From Levilinea saccharolytica (GTDB lineage: Bacteria; Chloroflexota; Anaerolineae; Anaerolineales; Anaerolineaceae), in contig NZ_LGCM01000029.1 of the NCBI RefSeq assembly GCF_001306035.1, positions 1-64,000 on the forward strand: a DNA stretch of 64,000 nucleotides, read 5' to 3'. A model generated the notes under the pieces. That model was not told where the DNA came from, did no database searches, and worked only from the letters and a program-made list of their open reading frames with translations. Shown here in pieces: positions 1 to 8,823 of the stretch. Every line of letters begins with the position of its first letter. Positions within the stretch are counted from its first letter, which is position 1. A program made the position numbers and the translations under genes.

Positions 1-332
1 TTGGCCAGGAATGGCCAGCGGATTGATGGCTGCGGGGGTCAGGATCCATTAGGTCCCTTTGCCGAATATTCCCAAAAACCGCCTGCTGTTTGCGTGCTAA
101 ATCACCAACCGACTTTGGGACAGACACCAAATTATTCCTATTTTGACAATTTTGGTAAAATCATGTATCATAATTTTGTTGTCACACACCAACCAGTCAA
201 TCCAATAAGCCAATATCCCCGTTGCGCAGTGTTACGGCTGAACCCGGGTGGATGCATGGGTTCAAATTGAGATCGAAGGCTGTAAGGCCCTGATGTACAG
301 CGTTTCAAAATCATCTTTTGAGGAGAAACGGT
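1..332. other. Intergenic region and act operon leader
   Basis: No convincing gene is visible here. The only long open frame at the left edge has no ribosome binding site and no family resemblance. The right half holds a strong promoter (143-171) and, from about position 178, a roughly 155-base untranslated leader of the downstream respiratory operon. The leader contains a short stem (GAACCC at 240-245 with GGGTTC at 258-263) of unknown role. The first 100 bases show nothing recognisable. Confidence 0.6.
143..171 (+). promoter_or_regulatory. Sigma70-type promoter of the act operon
   Basis: TTGACA at 143-148 and TATCAT at 166-171 are separated by 17 bases, a near-consensus housekeeping promoter. 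The predicted start near 178 leaves a long leader before the ATG at 333. No other promoter is evident before the operon. Confidence 0.75.
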
Positions 333-1304
333 ATGAAACGACTCGATCCCTGGTACGGCGTCGTCTGGCTGTTCATCACTCTCCTGCTCATCCTGGGGGT
401 CAGCTTCCAGCCTGCCGCAGCCCAGTCCGCTGTAGACGGAGATGTGGCTCGCGGGGCCGCCCTCTATGACCATTGGGCAGCCGTGCTGGAAACTCAGCCC
501 CCTGCCGGCAGCATGCCCCTATGGGACAGCCAGTCCACCAACACCCGTTCCGGCGCGGATACCTGGCGCTGCTCCACCTGTCATGGTTGGGATTACCAGG
601 GCAAAGACGGCGCTTACCGCGCCGGTTCCAATTACACCGGCTTTCCAGGCGTGCTGACCGCCGGGCAAAAAATGGACACCGCCCAAATCATGGCAGCCCT
701 TCAGGGCAAAACCAACCCCCAGCATGACTTTTCCCCCTATCTGGACGATGCCAGCCTGAACGACCTGGCCGCCTTTCTGAAAGCAGGCGCGGTGGACGAC
801 TCGCAGTTTATTGACCCCACCAGCCTGAAAGTCCTCGACGGTAACCTAACCCAGGGTCAGACCCTTTACGGGCAGCGCTGTGCCAGCTGCCACGGCAGCG
901 ATGGGGCCAAGATCGCCTTCCGCTTTGAAGGCACCGATGCCACCCTGGGCACCCTGGCCGCCGTGGATCCCTGGCGTTTCCTGCACAAAACCCGCTTTGG
1001 CACCCCCGGCACGCACATGCCCATCGGTTATGAGCAAAACTGGACCGCCCAGGAGGGCCGCGACGTGCTCCTATATGCCCAGTCCCTCCCCGGCGCCCTC
1101 CCCGAAACCACCCAAAACCCGGCCCTGGAAGGCCGCCCCGATCTACCTGCCCCCTCCACCGGCGGGCCAGCCCAAAACTTCTTCACCGCCATCCTCACCG
1201 CCCTGGGGGCTATGGCCGCCAGCCTGGGCTTTGCGGTGCTCTTGGGCGGGGCCCTCATCGGCATCCTCCTGCTCATCGTGTGGTTCATCCGCGGACGGAA
1301 ATAA
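333..1304 (+). CDS. Membrane-anchored diheme cytochrome c
   Basis: A 323-residue protein starting with a signal peptide or anchor (hydrophobic residues 11-30, ending PAAAQS). It has two heme c attachment motifs, CSTCH near residue 80 and CASCH near 183, and a C-terminal membrane helix at about 290-318 followed by a basic tail. The heme domains should face the outside of the membrane. The ATG at 333 is chosen because AGGAG lies at 321-325; an upstream TTG would swallow that site. It is first in the operon before actA, 39 bases upstream, so it probably passes electrons to or from the alternative complex III encoded next. It is not one of the standard Act subunits, and its exact partner is unknown. 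Confidence 0.85.
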   Translation: MKRLDPWYGVVWLFITLLLILGVSFQPAAAQSAVDGDVARGAALYDHWAAVLETQPPAGSMPLWDSQSTNTRSGADTWRCSTCHGWDYQGKDGAYRAGSNYTGFPGVLTAGQKMDTAQIMAALQGKTNPQHDFSPYLDDASLNDLAAFLKAGAVDDSQFIDPTSLKVLDGNLTQGQTLYGQRCASCHGSDGAKIAFRFEGTDATLGTLAAVDPWRFLHKTRFGTPGTHMPIGYEQNWTAQEGRDVLLYAQSLPGALPETTQNPALEGRPDLPAPSTGGPAQNFFTAILTALGAMAASLGFAVLLGGALIGILLLIVWFIRGRK

Positions 1305-1343
1305 CGTTCACCGCTGCATCCTTTTCCTGATAAGGAGTCATGT

Positions 1344-1880
1344 ATGGATAAAGTCATCGCCTTAACCAAACGGCCCGCCTTCCGCATCGGCGTAGGTTTG
1401 GTGCTGCTGGTTCTTCTGGCTGGCGCCGGCGGCGGTCTCTACCTTACCCAAACCCCACCCCCTCAGCCCATCCAATTCCCCCATAACCTGCACGTCGGCA
1501 TCGGCGCCCAATGCCAATACTGCCACCCTGGCGTGGCCTGGGGGCCGACCGCGGGGCTGCCTTCCATATCCAAATGTTGGGGCTGCCACCAGCAGGTGCA
1601 GAAGAAGTCCCCCGAGCTGGAAAAACTGGCCGCCTATGTCAGCCGCAACGAGGCTGTCCCCTGGGTTCCTGTGGCCATCCAGCCCGATTTCGTTCATTTT
1701 AACCACCGCCCCCACGTGGCCGCCGGTGTCGCTTGCGAAAGCTGTCACGGCGATATCTCCAAAATGACTGTCGCCGAACCTCAACCCCGCCAAAACATGG
1801 GCTGGTGTCTCGACTGCCACAAAACCATGGCCCCCGAGAACTTCACCCGCCTCTCCGACTGCTCCATCTGCCATTACTAA
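1344..1880 (+). CDS. actA: Alternative complex III subunit ActA, pentaheme cytochrome c
   Basis: A 178-residue protein with an N-terminal membrane helix (about residues 14-34) and five CxxCH motifs: CQYCH (57), CWGCH, CESCH, CLDCH and CSICH near the C-terminus. Five hemes, one anchor and the position before a molybdopterin-type ActB match ActA of known alternative complex III, which takes electrons from the iron-sulfur/quinol module and passes them to mono-heme ActE or soluble carriers. Additional histidines (FPHNLH, FNHRPH) fit distal axial ligands, as in cytochrome c7-like proteins. An AAGGAG site precedes the ATG. Family assignment is firm; electron partners are inferred. Confidence 0.88.
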   Translation: MDKVIALTKRPAFRIGVGLVLLVLLAGAGGGLYLTQTPPPQPIQFPHNLHVGIGAQCQYCHPGVAWGPTAGLPSISKCWGCHQQVQKKSPELEKLAAYVSRNEAVPWVPVAIQPDFVHFNHRPHVAAGVACESCHGDISKMTVAEPQPRQNMGWCLDCHKTMAPENFTRLSDCSICHY

Positions 1881-1906
1881 TCCTGGCTGCTGCGAAAGGA
1901 TGCGGT

Positions 1907-4039
1907 ATGACCCAAAAGTACACTCGCCGTGAATTCATCAAATTATCCGGACTCACCGCCGCGGCTGCGGCCGTGCTCACCGGCTGCGGCCCGGCCTCCC
2001 GCTACGTGGTGCGCCGTCCCTACACCGACATGCCGGAGTACCAGCAAACCGGTCTGAGCACCTACTTTGCCACCACCTGCCGCGAATGCCCCGCGGGCTG
2101 CGGCCTCATCGTCCGCACCCACGAAGGCCGCGCCATCAAGGTGGAGGGCAACCCCGCTCACCCCGTCAACCGCGGCAAAGTCTGCTCGCGCGGTCTCACC
2201 GCCGTGCAGGGCCTCTACAATCCCGACCGCATCACCGGCCCGCTTCAGAACGGATCGGAGATCTCTTGGGATCAGGCCGTTGCCCAGGTAAGTGAGGCTC
2301 TCAAAGCCGACCCGCAAGGCGTGGCCTTTTTCCTCGGCCTGGCTCCCGACCACCTCTTTGATCTGGTCTCCGAGCTGACCGCCGCCCTGGGCGCGCCGCC
2401 CCCTGTTCGCTATGGGGCCTACGGCATGTTCGACGCCCGCCGCACGCTCACCGAGGCGGCCAAGCTCACCTTCGGCGTACCTTCCATGCCCTTCTTTGAC
2501 CTGGGCGAATCGGATTTCATTCTCTCCTTTGGGGCCAACTTCCTGGAGACCTGGGTATCCCCCCTGGCCTATGCCCGCGGTCTCAGCCAGATGCGCCGCG
2601 GCAAAAACAACGCCCGTGGCCGCCTGGTGGTGATTGAGCCGCGCCAATCCGTCACCTCCGGCACGGCGGACCTGTGGCTTGCCCCCGCCCCCGGCACCGA
2701 GGCGCTGGTGGCCGCCGCCCTGGCCAATCTGGTGGCAGCCCGCTTGGGTCTGTCACTGCCCGATGACCTGGCCAGCGTAGACCCCAAAGAGGCCGCCGCT
2801 GCCGCTGGAATCGCTTTTGAAAAGCTGCAAGAAGTGGCTGCTGGTTTTGCCTCTGCCCGCGCTCCGCTGGCCTTGCCCGGCGGCAGCGCCCTGGCGCATG
2901 CCAACGGCCTGGCGGCTGCCCGCGCCGTGCTGGTCCTGAACGCCCTCGTGAAGAACCTGGGCAGACCCGGCGGCGTCTTCCTCACCCCCGCTGACCCCGC
3001 CGCCAGCTCCTTTGCGGATGTTCAGGATCTGGTGGCCCGCATGAACGCCGGCAAGATCCACACCCTCTTCATCCACGGCGTTAACCCCGTTTTTGAGCTG
3101 CCCGCTGCCCTCGGCTTCGCCGCCGCTCTCAAAAAAGTGCCCCAGGTGGTCTCTTTCGCCTCTTTCCCCGACGAAACTGCCGCCCTCAGCACCCTGGTGC
3201 TCCCCGACCACACCCTGCTGGAATCCTGGGGCTACCAGCGCACCCTGGCAGGCGCAGACCGCGAAGCCTATTCCGCTGCCCAGCCCGTGGTCGTCCCCCT
3301 GCACAACACCCGCGCCGCCGCGGACGTGCTGCTGTCCGCCGCGCGTCAGCTTCCCACATTGGCCGCAGCCCTGCCCTACGCCGATGAGGTGGAATTCCTC
3401 CAGGCGCGCCTGCTGCCTCTGCTGGAAAGCCGCAAAGGTTTCTACGACGCGCCCGAAATCCTCACCTTCTGGTCTCAATGGCTGCAGTACGGCGGCTGGT
3501 GGCCGCAGCGGGCCGGGCTGGAAGCGCCCATTGTCGCCGAGCTGTACGCCGCTGCCGCCCCGCTGACCCCGCCTGCCCCCCTGGCCTCCGGCGAGCTGCA
3601 TTTCTACACCTACCCCACCCAGCTGGGCGACGGCAGCGGGGCCAACCGCCCCTGGCTGCAAGAAACGCCCGACCCCATGACCACCGTCATGTGGAACTCA
3701 TGGGTCGAAATCCACCCAGAAACCGCCGCCAAACTGGGCATCCACGATGACGACGTGGTGAAAATTGTCTCCGCCAGCGGCGAGATCGAAGCCGTCGCCT
3801 ATCTGTACCCCGCCATCCGCCCCGACACGGTGGCCGTGCCCTTTGGCCAGGGCCATTCTGCCCTCGGCCGCTACGCCGAAGGACGCGGCGCCAACCCCGC
3901 CGCCCTCTTGCCGCTGTCGGTCAACGAATCGGGTGACCTTTCCTTTGGCGACACCCGCGTGTCTGTGCAACCCACCGGTCAGCGCCGCCCCCTCAGCCGC
4001 ATGGAAAATCGGCACGGGGTCTACGATCACGCTGAATAA
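1907..4039 (+). CDS. actB1: Alternative complex III subunit ActB, large molybdopterin-like part (B1)
   Basis: A 710-residue protein with a twin-arginine signal (TRREFIKLSG, residues 6-15) merging into a lipobox (LTGC, Cys27), so it is probably Tat-exported and lipid-anchored. It has an N-terminal iron-sulfur pattern C58-x2-C61-x3-C65-x27-C93 and then a molybdopterin oxidoreductase fold with the ActB-like stretch LSFGANFLETW. No obvious Cys, Sec or Ser Mo ligand is seen, consistent with ActB proteins that lost the Mo cofactor. The usual C-terminal ferredoxin half is absent and encoded by the next gene, so ActB is split here. The ATG at 1907 has AAAGGA upstream; a longer frame would overlap actA. 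Confidence 0.85.
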   Translation: MTQKYTRREFIKLSGLTAAAAAVLTGCGPASRYVVRRPYTDMPEYQQTGLSTYFATTCRECPAGCGLIVRTHEGRAIKVEGNPAHPVNRGKVCSRGLTAVQGLYNPDRITGPLQNGSEISWDQAVAQVSEALKADPQGVAFFLGLAPDHLFDLVSELTAALGAPPPVRYGAYGMFDARRTLTEAAKLTFGVPSMPFFDLGESDFILSFGANFLETWVSPLAYARGLSQMRRGKNNARGRLVVIEPRQSVTSGTADLWLAPAPGTEALVAAALANLVAARLGLSLPDDLASVDPKEAAAAAGIAFEKLQEVAAGFASARAPLALPGGSALAHANGLAAARAVLVLNALVKNLGRPGGVFLTPADPAASSFADVQDLVARMNAGKIHTLFIHGVNPVFELPAALGFAAALKKVPQVVSFASFPDETAALSTLVLPDHTLLESWGYQRTLAGADREAYSAAQPVVVPLHNTRAAADVLLSAARQLPTLAAALPYADEVEFLQARLLPLLESRKGFYDAPEILTFWSQWLQYGGWWPQRAGLEAPIVAELYAAAAPLTPPAPLASGELHFYTYPTQLGDGSGANRPWLQETPDPMTTVMWNSWVEIHPETAAKLGIHDDDVVKIVSASGEIEAVAYLYPAIRPDTVAVPFGQGHSALGRYAEGRGANPAALLPLSVNESGDLSFGDTRVSVQPTGQRRPLSRMENRHGVYDHAE

Positions 4040-4059
4040 TGGAATCAGGAGCGCATCTT

Positions 4060-4779
4060 ATGGCTGAAGTGACTGAAGAAAAAATGAAATGGGGCATGGC
4101 CATTGATCTGGACGTGTGTACCGGCTGCAACGCCTGCGTCACCGCCTGCGCCATGGAAAACAACATCCCCTTCACCGGCGAAGATGAGTCCGGCTATGGG
4201 CGCGGCCTGCACTGGATTCGCATCCAGCGGTATTGGCACGGCGATTATCCTGAAATCAAGCCCGATTACTCCCCCATGCTCTGCCAGCAGTGCGGCAACG
4301 CCCCCTGCGAACCCGTCTGCCCGGTTTTCGCGGCGGTGCACAGCGAGGAGGAGCAAATCAACCTCCAGGTCTATAACCGCTGCATCGGCACGCGCTACTG
4401 CGCCAACAACTGCCCGTATCTCTCGCGCGTGTTCAACTGGTTCGATTATGAGATCCCCGAACCCATGGCCTATTACCTCAACCCTTCGGTCACTGTTCGC
4501 CGCCGCGGGGTGATGGAAAAATGTACTTTCTGCGTCCAGCGTATCCACGCCGGGCAGGAACAGGCCAAAGCCGAAGGCCGGCCTGTGCAGGACGGTGATA
4601 TCGTCCCCGCCTGCGCCCAGGCCTGCCCCACCGATGCCATCATCTTTGGCGACCTCAGCGACCCGCAAAGCCGCGTCAGCCAAATGGCCCGCAGCCAGCG
4701 CAGTTTCCGCCAGTTGGAAGAATTGGGCACCGAGCCCCGCGTCATCTATCTGAAGGGAGGTGGACAATATGGCGGCTGA
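4060..4779 (+). CDS. actB2: Alternative complex III iron-sulfur subunit (ActB2-like ferredoxin)
   Basis: A 239-residue four-cluster ferredoxin of the PsrB/NrfC/HybA type. Cysteine groups include CTGCNACVTAC, CQQCGNAPCEPVCP, CIGTRYCANNCP and CTFC with a later CAQACP. It should form the electron wire between the quinol-binding NrfD-like subunit ActC and the large subunit. No signal peptide is visible, so it may be carried out by the Tat signal of the partner, as is typical of these complexes. The ATG at 4060 follows CAGGAG at 4046-4051; an in-frame ATG at 4039 lies before that site. The gene overlaps actC by 11 bases, implying translational coupling. In many genomes this domain is fused to ActB1. 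Confidence 0.85.
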   Translation: MAEVTEEKMKWGMAIDLDVCTGCNACVTACAMENNIPFTGEDESGYGRGLHWIRIQRYWHGDYPEIKPDYSPMLCQQCGNAPCEPVCPVFAAVHSEEEQINLQVYNRCIGTRYCANNCPYLSRVFNWFDYEIPEPMAYYLNPSVTVRRRGVMEKCTFCVQRIHAGQEQAKAEGRPVQDGDIVPACAQACPTDAIIFGDLSDPQSRVSQMARSQRSFRQLEELGTEPRVIYLKGGGQYGG

Positions 4780-6211
4780 AGTCAAACCGTACCAGCGCGT
4801 CTATAAGCAATCCGAAGCCGAGGAAGAAGACCCCCGGCAGCATCTCATGTTAGACCCGCGCCCGCGCGAGGAGATGAACCACATGGTCATGGAAGCTATG
4901 ACCACCACCTCCCGCCGCTATTGGATCATCGTGGGCGCCCTGGCCGTGGCCGTGGCGGTGCTTCTCTTCGGCGCCTGGGGCAACATGATCTTCACCGGCA
5001 TGGGCATGGCCGGCATCCGCCGCCCGGTTTTCTGGGGTGTCTTTATCGTCACCTTCGTCTTCTGGATCGGCATCAGCCACGCCGGGACATTCGTTTCGGC
5101 CATCCTGCGCGTTTTTAAAGCCGAATTCCGCCGCCCCTTCACCCGTGCCGCCGAGCTGATGACCACCTTCGGCCTGGCCGCGGGCGCGCTCTACCCCCTC
5201 ATCCACCTGGGCCGCGTGTGGGTCTTCTATTGGATGATCCCCTACCCCAACAGCCGCTGGCTTTGGCCCAATTTCCGCTCCGCCCTGGTGTGGGACTTCC
5301 TGGCCATCACCACCTACCTGCTCAGCAGCACCATCTATCTCTATCTGCCGCTCATCCCCGATGTGGCCATGGCCCGCGACCGATCCACCGGCTGGCGTCA
5401 CACCCTCTATAAGCTCCTGGCCCTTGGTTTTCGCGGCACCGAAGCCGAATGGACCCGCATCCGCAAAGCGATTAACATCTTCGCCTTTGCCATCATCCCC
5501 GTCATGTTCTCGGTGCATACCATCGTGTCGTGGGATTTCGCCTCCACCAAGGTCGTCGGCTGGCAGTCCACCATCTTTGGCCCCTACTTCATCATCGGGG
5601 CCATCCTCTCCGGCGTCTCTGCCGTCATCACCATCCTCTTCGTGCTGCGCTACACCCTCAAGAACATGGATTACTTCATCCGCGAAGAGCATTTTGATGC
5701 CCTGGGTCTGCTGGTGTTGATTTTCTCAATGGCCTGGGCCTATTTCTTCTACAACGAATATCTCCTGCATTGGTACGGCGGCGGAACGGTGCTGAAACAG
5801 CTCCTCACCCTGCACGCCTCAGGTCCCTCGGCCTGGGTGTGGTATCTGATGCTCGCCTGCAACGTGGCCGTGCCCTGGCTGACTCTGTGGAACAAGAAGC
5901 TGCGCCGAACCCCCTGGGCCATCTTCATCGTCTCCATCCTCATCAACGTGGGCATGTATGCCGAGCGCTACACCATCATCCCCCTCACCCTCGGTCATCA
6001 GCGCTTCCCCTTCGACTGGGGCGAATACACCCCCCGCCTCACCGAAATCAGCATCGCCCTGGGCACGCTGTGTCTGTTCGTCCTCTTATACCTGCTGGCC
6101 TCTCGCCTCATCCCCCTCATTCCGGTGTGGGAAGTGCAGGAAGGGCAGGAATCCCATCGTCTGCGCAAGGTGGGTAAAACCCAGGTCCCATCCGTCAGCG
6201 AGTTGGAGTAG
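4769..6211 (+). CDS. actC: Alternative complex III subunit ActC, NrfD/PsrC-type quinol oxidoreductase
   Basis: A 480-residue integral membrane protein of the NrfD/PsrC family with about ten membrane helices beginning near residue 53 after a charged N-terminal tail. ActC/PsrC-type subunits bind menaquinol at the outer side and deliver electrons to the ferredoxin subunit; a proton path has been proposed for the family. The start at 4769 is supported by GGGAGGTGG at 4755-4763 and overlaps the end of actB2. It is the only NrfD-like gene in this operon: the paralogous ActF subunit present in characterised complexes is not found downstream. Confidence 0.88.
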   Translation: MAAEVKPYQRVYKQSEAEEEDPRQHLMLDPRPREEMNHMVMEAMTTTSRRYWIIVGALAVAVAVLLFGAWGNMIFTGMGMAGIRRPVFWGVFIVTFVFWIGISHAGTFVSAILRVFKAEFRRPFTRAAELMTTFGLAAGALYPLIHLGRVWVFYWMIPYPNSRWLWPNFRSALVWDFLAITTYLLSSTIYLYLPLIPDVAMARDRSTGWRHTLYKLLALGFRGTEAEWTRIRKAINIFAFAIIPVMFSVHTIVSWDFASTKVVGWQSTIFGPYFIIGAILSGVSAVITILFVLRYTLKNMDYFIREEHFDALGLLVLIFSMAWAYFFYNEYLLHWYGGGTVLKQLLTLHASGPSAWVWYLMLACNVAVPWLTLWNKKLRRTPWAIFIVSILINVGMYAERYTIIPLTLGHQRFPFDWGEYTPRLTEISIALGTLCLFVLLYLLASRLIPLIPVWEVQEGQESHRLRKVGKTQVPSVSELE

Positions 6212-6229
6212 TCTTAAGGAGGCTCCCCT

Positions 6230-6757
6230 ATGCCAGAAGATCCCGTCCATATCGCTTTATTTGAAGAAGACCGCATTGACCACGCCGCCGAGGCTCTCGA
6301 CCGCCTGCGCGCCCTGGGGATTCGCGATAAAGATATGTCCGTTCTCTCCGGTGTGCCCTACTCTGATAAGATCCTGGGCCGACCGATGGCCTGGACGCGC
6401 GTGCCCATCATCGCCCTGGCAGGGGCGGGCGTGGGTTTTGCCGCCTCCCTCGCGCTGATCCTCATCGCCAACCGTCAATACCCATTGGTGGTCGGAGGCT
6501 TCCCCTACGTCGCCATCCCCACCATCATCCCGGTCACCTTTGAGCTGACCATGCTCGGCCTGCTCATCAGCACCTTCCTGGGAGTCTTCGTCGAAATGAT
6601 CTCGCCCACCTACGGCCCCAAGGCCTACCATCCCAAAATCAGCGACGGCTACATCGGCATCGTCTTCACCTGCCCGCCCAAGCTGGACCAACCCATGCAC
6701 GCCGCCCTCACCGAATTGGGCGCGGAGCTGGTGCATCAATCGGAGGTGCAGCCGTGA
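6230..6757 (+). CDS. actD: Alternative complex III subunit ActD (DUF3341)
   Basis: A 175-residue protein with an N-terminal soluble domain and two membrane helices (about residues 60-80 and 95-120), matching the DUF3341/ActD layout. The N-terminal opening EDPVHIALFEEDRIDHAAEAL and the tail EIM.. with a proline-rich link to KAYHP are typical of this subunit. ActD is a structural subunit of the membrane part of alternative complex III. AAGGAGG precedes the ATG. Its end overlaps actE by four bases (GTGA), so the two are probably translated together. Confidence 0.85.
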   Translation: MPEDPVHIALFEEDRIDHAAEALDRLRALGIRDKDMSVLSGVPYSDKILGRPMAWTRVPIIALAGAGVGFAASLALILIANRQYPLVVGGFPYVAIPTIIPVTFELTMLGLLISTFLGVFVEMISPTYGPKAYHPKISDGYIGIVFTCPPKLDQPMHAALTELGAELVHQSEVQP

Positions 6758-7269
6758 CCAAACGTCTCATCCTCATCCTGGCGCTGCTGGCTCTCCCGCT
6801 GATTGTGGGCCTGCTTTTCACCTATGATGTCATCAAGATCGAATGGATCAGCCTGATGGAGATCCAACCCTCCTTTAACCCCCAGGAAGACCCCTTGCCG
6901 CTGCCGCCCAATTCGGTTCCCATCCAGGGCGCGGCCTACATTCCCAAGTTGGGCGCGCCGGTCAACCCCGTTGCCGCGGATGAGACCTCCCTGGCCCGCG
7001 GCGAGCAGCTCTATCAAACCCACTGCGCCCTGTGCCACGGCCCCGAAGGCAAAGGCAACGGGCCTTTCTCCGCCTTTCTGGTCAAAAACCGACCTGCCAA
7101 TCTGCTGGAGGGCAACGCTGTGACTCAGAGCGACGGCGCTATGTTCATGGTGATCACGGACGGGGTAGCAGAGCGCATGCCCGCCCTCAAAGAAAACTTG
7201 CCCACCCCGCAGTCGCGTTGGGATGTGGTCAATTTTGTGCGCTCCCTGCAAAAGAAGGCCGCCCCCTGA
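6754..7269 (+). CDS. actE: Alternative complex III subunit ActE, monoheme cytochrome c
   Basis: A 171-residue protein with an N-terminal membrane anchor (residues 5-25) and one heme motif, CALCHG, at residues 91-95. A later Met-containing segment (MFMVITDGVAERMPAL) probably supplies the axial ligand. The GTG start overlaps the actD stop codon. ActE collects electrons from ActA and hands them to a periplasmic carrier or terminal oxidase. It is the last gene before a strong terminator, and no cytochrome oxidase genes follow. Confidence 0.85.
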   Translation: MTKRLILILALLALPLIVGLLFTYDVIKIEWISLMEIQPSFNPQEDPLPLPPNSVPIQGAAYIPKLGAPVNPVAADETSLARGEQLYQTHCALCHGPEGKGNGPFSAFLVKNRPANLLEGNAVTQSDGAMFMVITDGVAERMPALKENLPTPQSRWDVVNFVRSLQKKAAP

Positions 7270-7295
7270 TCGCCGCATTCAACGATGCAGTCCTC

Positions 7296-7328
7296 GGGTC
7301 TGGAAGATCACTTCCAGGCCCGTTTTTT
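7296..7328 (+). terminator. Rho-independent terminator of the act operon
   Basis: An 11-base stem (7296-7306 with 7311-7321, one G-T pair) closes an ATCA loop and is followed by a run of T at 7323-7328. It lies 26 bases after actE and ends the operon; the next gene is convergent. Confidence 0.85.
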
Positions 7329-7332
7329 GTAC

Positions 7333-7572
7333 TCACCCGCCGCGTGCCAGCCGCAGACCGGCGGCCGCCAGCGCCCCCAGCCCCAGCGGATACAATCCCA
7401 GCAAAAACACCCACGAAATCCAGCTCACCTGCTGCGCCGCTTTGCCCCAACCCAGTTCGCCTCCCGCCTTGAGGAAGTCGTACCAGGTGCTCAGCCCCAG
7501 CGCCCCCGCCGCCAAATTCATGGCCACCGCCCCCACCAACACCATCCAACCTGCCAAAAAAATCGCGCCCAT
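7333..7572 (-). CDS. Small two-helix membrane protein
   Basis: A 79-residue hydrophobic protein with two predicted membrane helices (about residues 2-25 and 48-75) and a C-terminal basic end. I do not recognise a family. It is believable as a gene because GGAAGGAG lies directly before its ATG, and that site overlaps the end of the upstream patatin gene whose stop sits inside the spacer, so the two are coupled. Function is unknown; a membrane partner of the lipase is only a guess from position. Confidence 0.65.
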   Translation of the reverse strand: MGAIFLAGWMVLVGAVAMNLAAGALGLSTWYDFLKAGGELGWGKAAQQVSWISWVFLLGLYPLGLGALAAAGLRLARGG

Positions 7573-7575
7573 CCG

Positions 7576-8535
7576 TCACTCCTTCCGTGCTGCGGTCAAT
7601 CCGGCTTTTTCAGGCGCCAGTTTGGGGCTGACTCCCTGCGCCCGGTCCACCGCGTCGTTCAGGATCATCCGCCCCAGCCGCACCCCATACCCCGCCAGCC
7701 GGTCCACCTGATCCGCAGCGTCCATCTCGATCGGCTGCTCCAAATCCACCTGGAAACGCCGGAAATCCAGTTCCGGGAAGTAAGTCTCCACCAGGTGCAC
7801 CTGTTGGTCGTAGGCCGACTGCAGAAAAGCCCCCAGCATGGGCATCAGCCAATCCCAGGCCCAAAGCTGCCCGGCTTTCTCCGGCGCATAAGCATGCGGC
7901 TCGCGCCCTGTTCCCAGGCTGATCAGGGTAGTCTCCGCCGGGTCCCACCCCAGGCACTGCTGGGCCTCATAGGCCGCCAGATAGCACGGGTTGGCATACG
8001 ACCCCACCCCGCCGTCAATGTAGCGGTCTTCCACGACCGGGAAATAGGTTGGAACTGTGCAGGAAGCCTGCACCGCCTTGACCACCGGCCAATCGGCGTA
8101 TTCCTCCTTCCAGGGTTTCACAAAGCGTGTGCGGTTCTCAGCCAGATCAAAAGCGGTGATGACCACATCCATCGGCGGTTGGCTGATCCAGAAATCGCCC
8201 ATGCGCCGCTCCCCAAAATAGGTGTGCAGCGCCTCGGCCAACCCTTCCCCCGGATAGCGCACCTTGCTCAGTGGGAACAGGGCTGTGCGCCACGAGCGGC
8301 GGAAGATCTGCGGCCCTTCCTGCCGGTAGAGCTGCGTCATCTCCTGCGCGCGGATATGCGCCCCCAGCCCCGCAGCGATGATCGCGCCGGTGCTGGTACC
8401 CACCGCCAGTTGAAACATCTCATGCGCCGGTTTGCCCAGCGCCTCCTCCAACATGGCCAGCGCCTGCGTCACCACCACCCCGCGGATGCCGCCGCCGTCC
8501 ACCGCCAGCGCCACATGTTTGCGAAAGGGTTTCAT
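7576..8535 (-). CDS. Patatin-like phospholipase
   Basis: A 319-residue patatin family lipid acyl hydrolase. The oxyanion loop DGGGIRG is at residues 13-19, the nucleophile elbow GTSTG at 46-50 (Ser48), and the catalytic Asp in DGG near 174, so the Ser-Asp dyad is complete. No signal peptide is visible, suggesting a cytoplasmic enzyme acting on membrane lipids or acyl esters. It is followed immediately by a small membrane protein gene. The exact substrate cannot be told from sequence. Confidence 0.88.
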   Translation of the reverse strand: MKPFRKHVALAVDGGGIRGVVVTQALAMLEEALGKPAHEMFQLAVGTSTGAIIAAGLGAHIRAQEMTQLYRQEGPQIFRRSWRTALFPLSKVRYPGEGLAEALHTYFGERRMGDFWISQPPMDVVITAFDLAENRTRFVKPWKEEYADWPVVKAVQASCTVPTYFPVVEDRYIDGGVGSYANPCYLAAYEAQQCLGWDPAETTLISLGTGREPHAYAPEKAGQLWAWDWLMPMLGAFLQSAYDQQVHLVETYFPELDFRRFQVDLEQPIEMDAADQVDRLAGYGVRLGRMILNDAVDRAQGVSPKLAPEKAGLTAARKE

Positions 8536-8654
8536 CTGCTGCCTCCTATCCTAAAACGGCCCTCTGGGCTGAACGGTGCATACTCAATGCCAGTTCGCTC
8601 ACTTCATCATACAACATCCCCCGCTCAAACATGCCCCGTTGTAGCAGGTCAACG

Positions 8655-8691
8655 TTTAAAACAAAACAGCCGACGTATTCCGTCAGCTGTT
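8655..8691 (-). terminator. Terminator of the tRNA-Ser transcript
   Basis: Read on the minus strand, AACAGC/GCTGTT (8686-8691 with 8665-8670) and GACG/CGTC form a stem-loop, followed by a T-rich stretch (TTTTGTTTT) at 8665-8655. It lies just downstream of the tRNA gene. Confidence 0.7.
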
Positions 8692-8699
8692 GGGTCGAG

Positions 8700-8786
8700 C
8701 GGAGAGGGCGGGATTCGAACCCGCGTACCCTTGCGGGTAACGCGCTCTCCAGGCGCGCGCGTTAGGCCAGACTACGCTACCTCTCC
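8700..8786 (-). tRNA. tRNA-Ser (GGA)
   Basis: On the minus strand a GGAGAGG/CCTCTCC acceptor stem (8786-8780 with 8707-8701), discriminator G at 8700, a T-loop GGTTCGAATCC and a long variable arm are visible, giving 87 bases. The anticodon loop reads CTGGAGA with a CGCGC/GCGCG stem, so the anticodon is GGA, decoding UCC/UCU serine codons. The long variable arm agrees with serine. CCA is not encoded, so it depends on a CCA-adding enzyme such as the one at 28.2 kb. Confidence 0.95.
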
Positions 8787-8817
8787 AGAAGCCCGTCTTT
8801 CTTGGTGGGCGCGTGTG

Positions 8818-8823
8818 ATTATA
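8818..8823 (-). promoter_or_regulatory. -10 box for tRNA-Ser
   Basis: TATAAT on the minus strand 32 bases before the mature tRNA 5' end. No clear -35 box is seen at the expected distance, so confidence is moderate. Confidence 0.45.

Noticed and set aside
1-270. Open frame at the left edge
   Set aside because: No family likeness, no ribosome site, and it runs over a consensus promoter.
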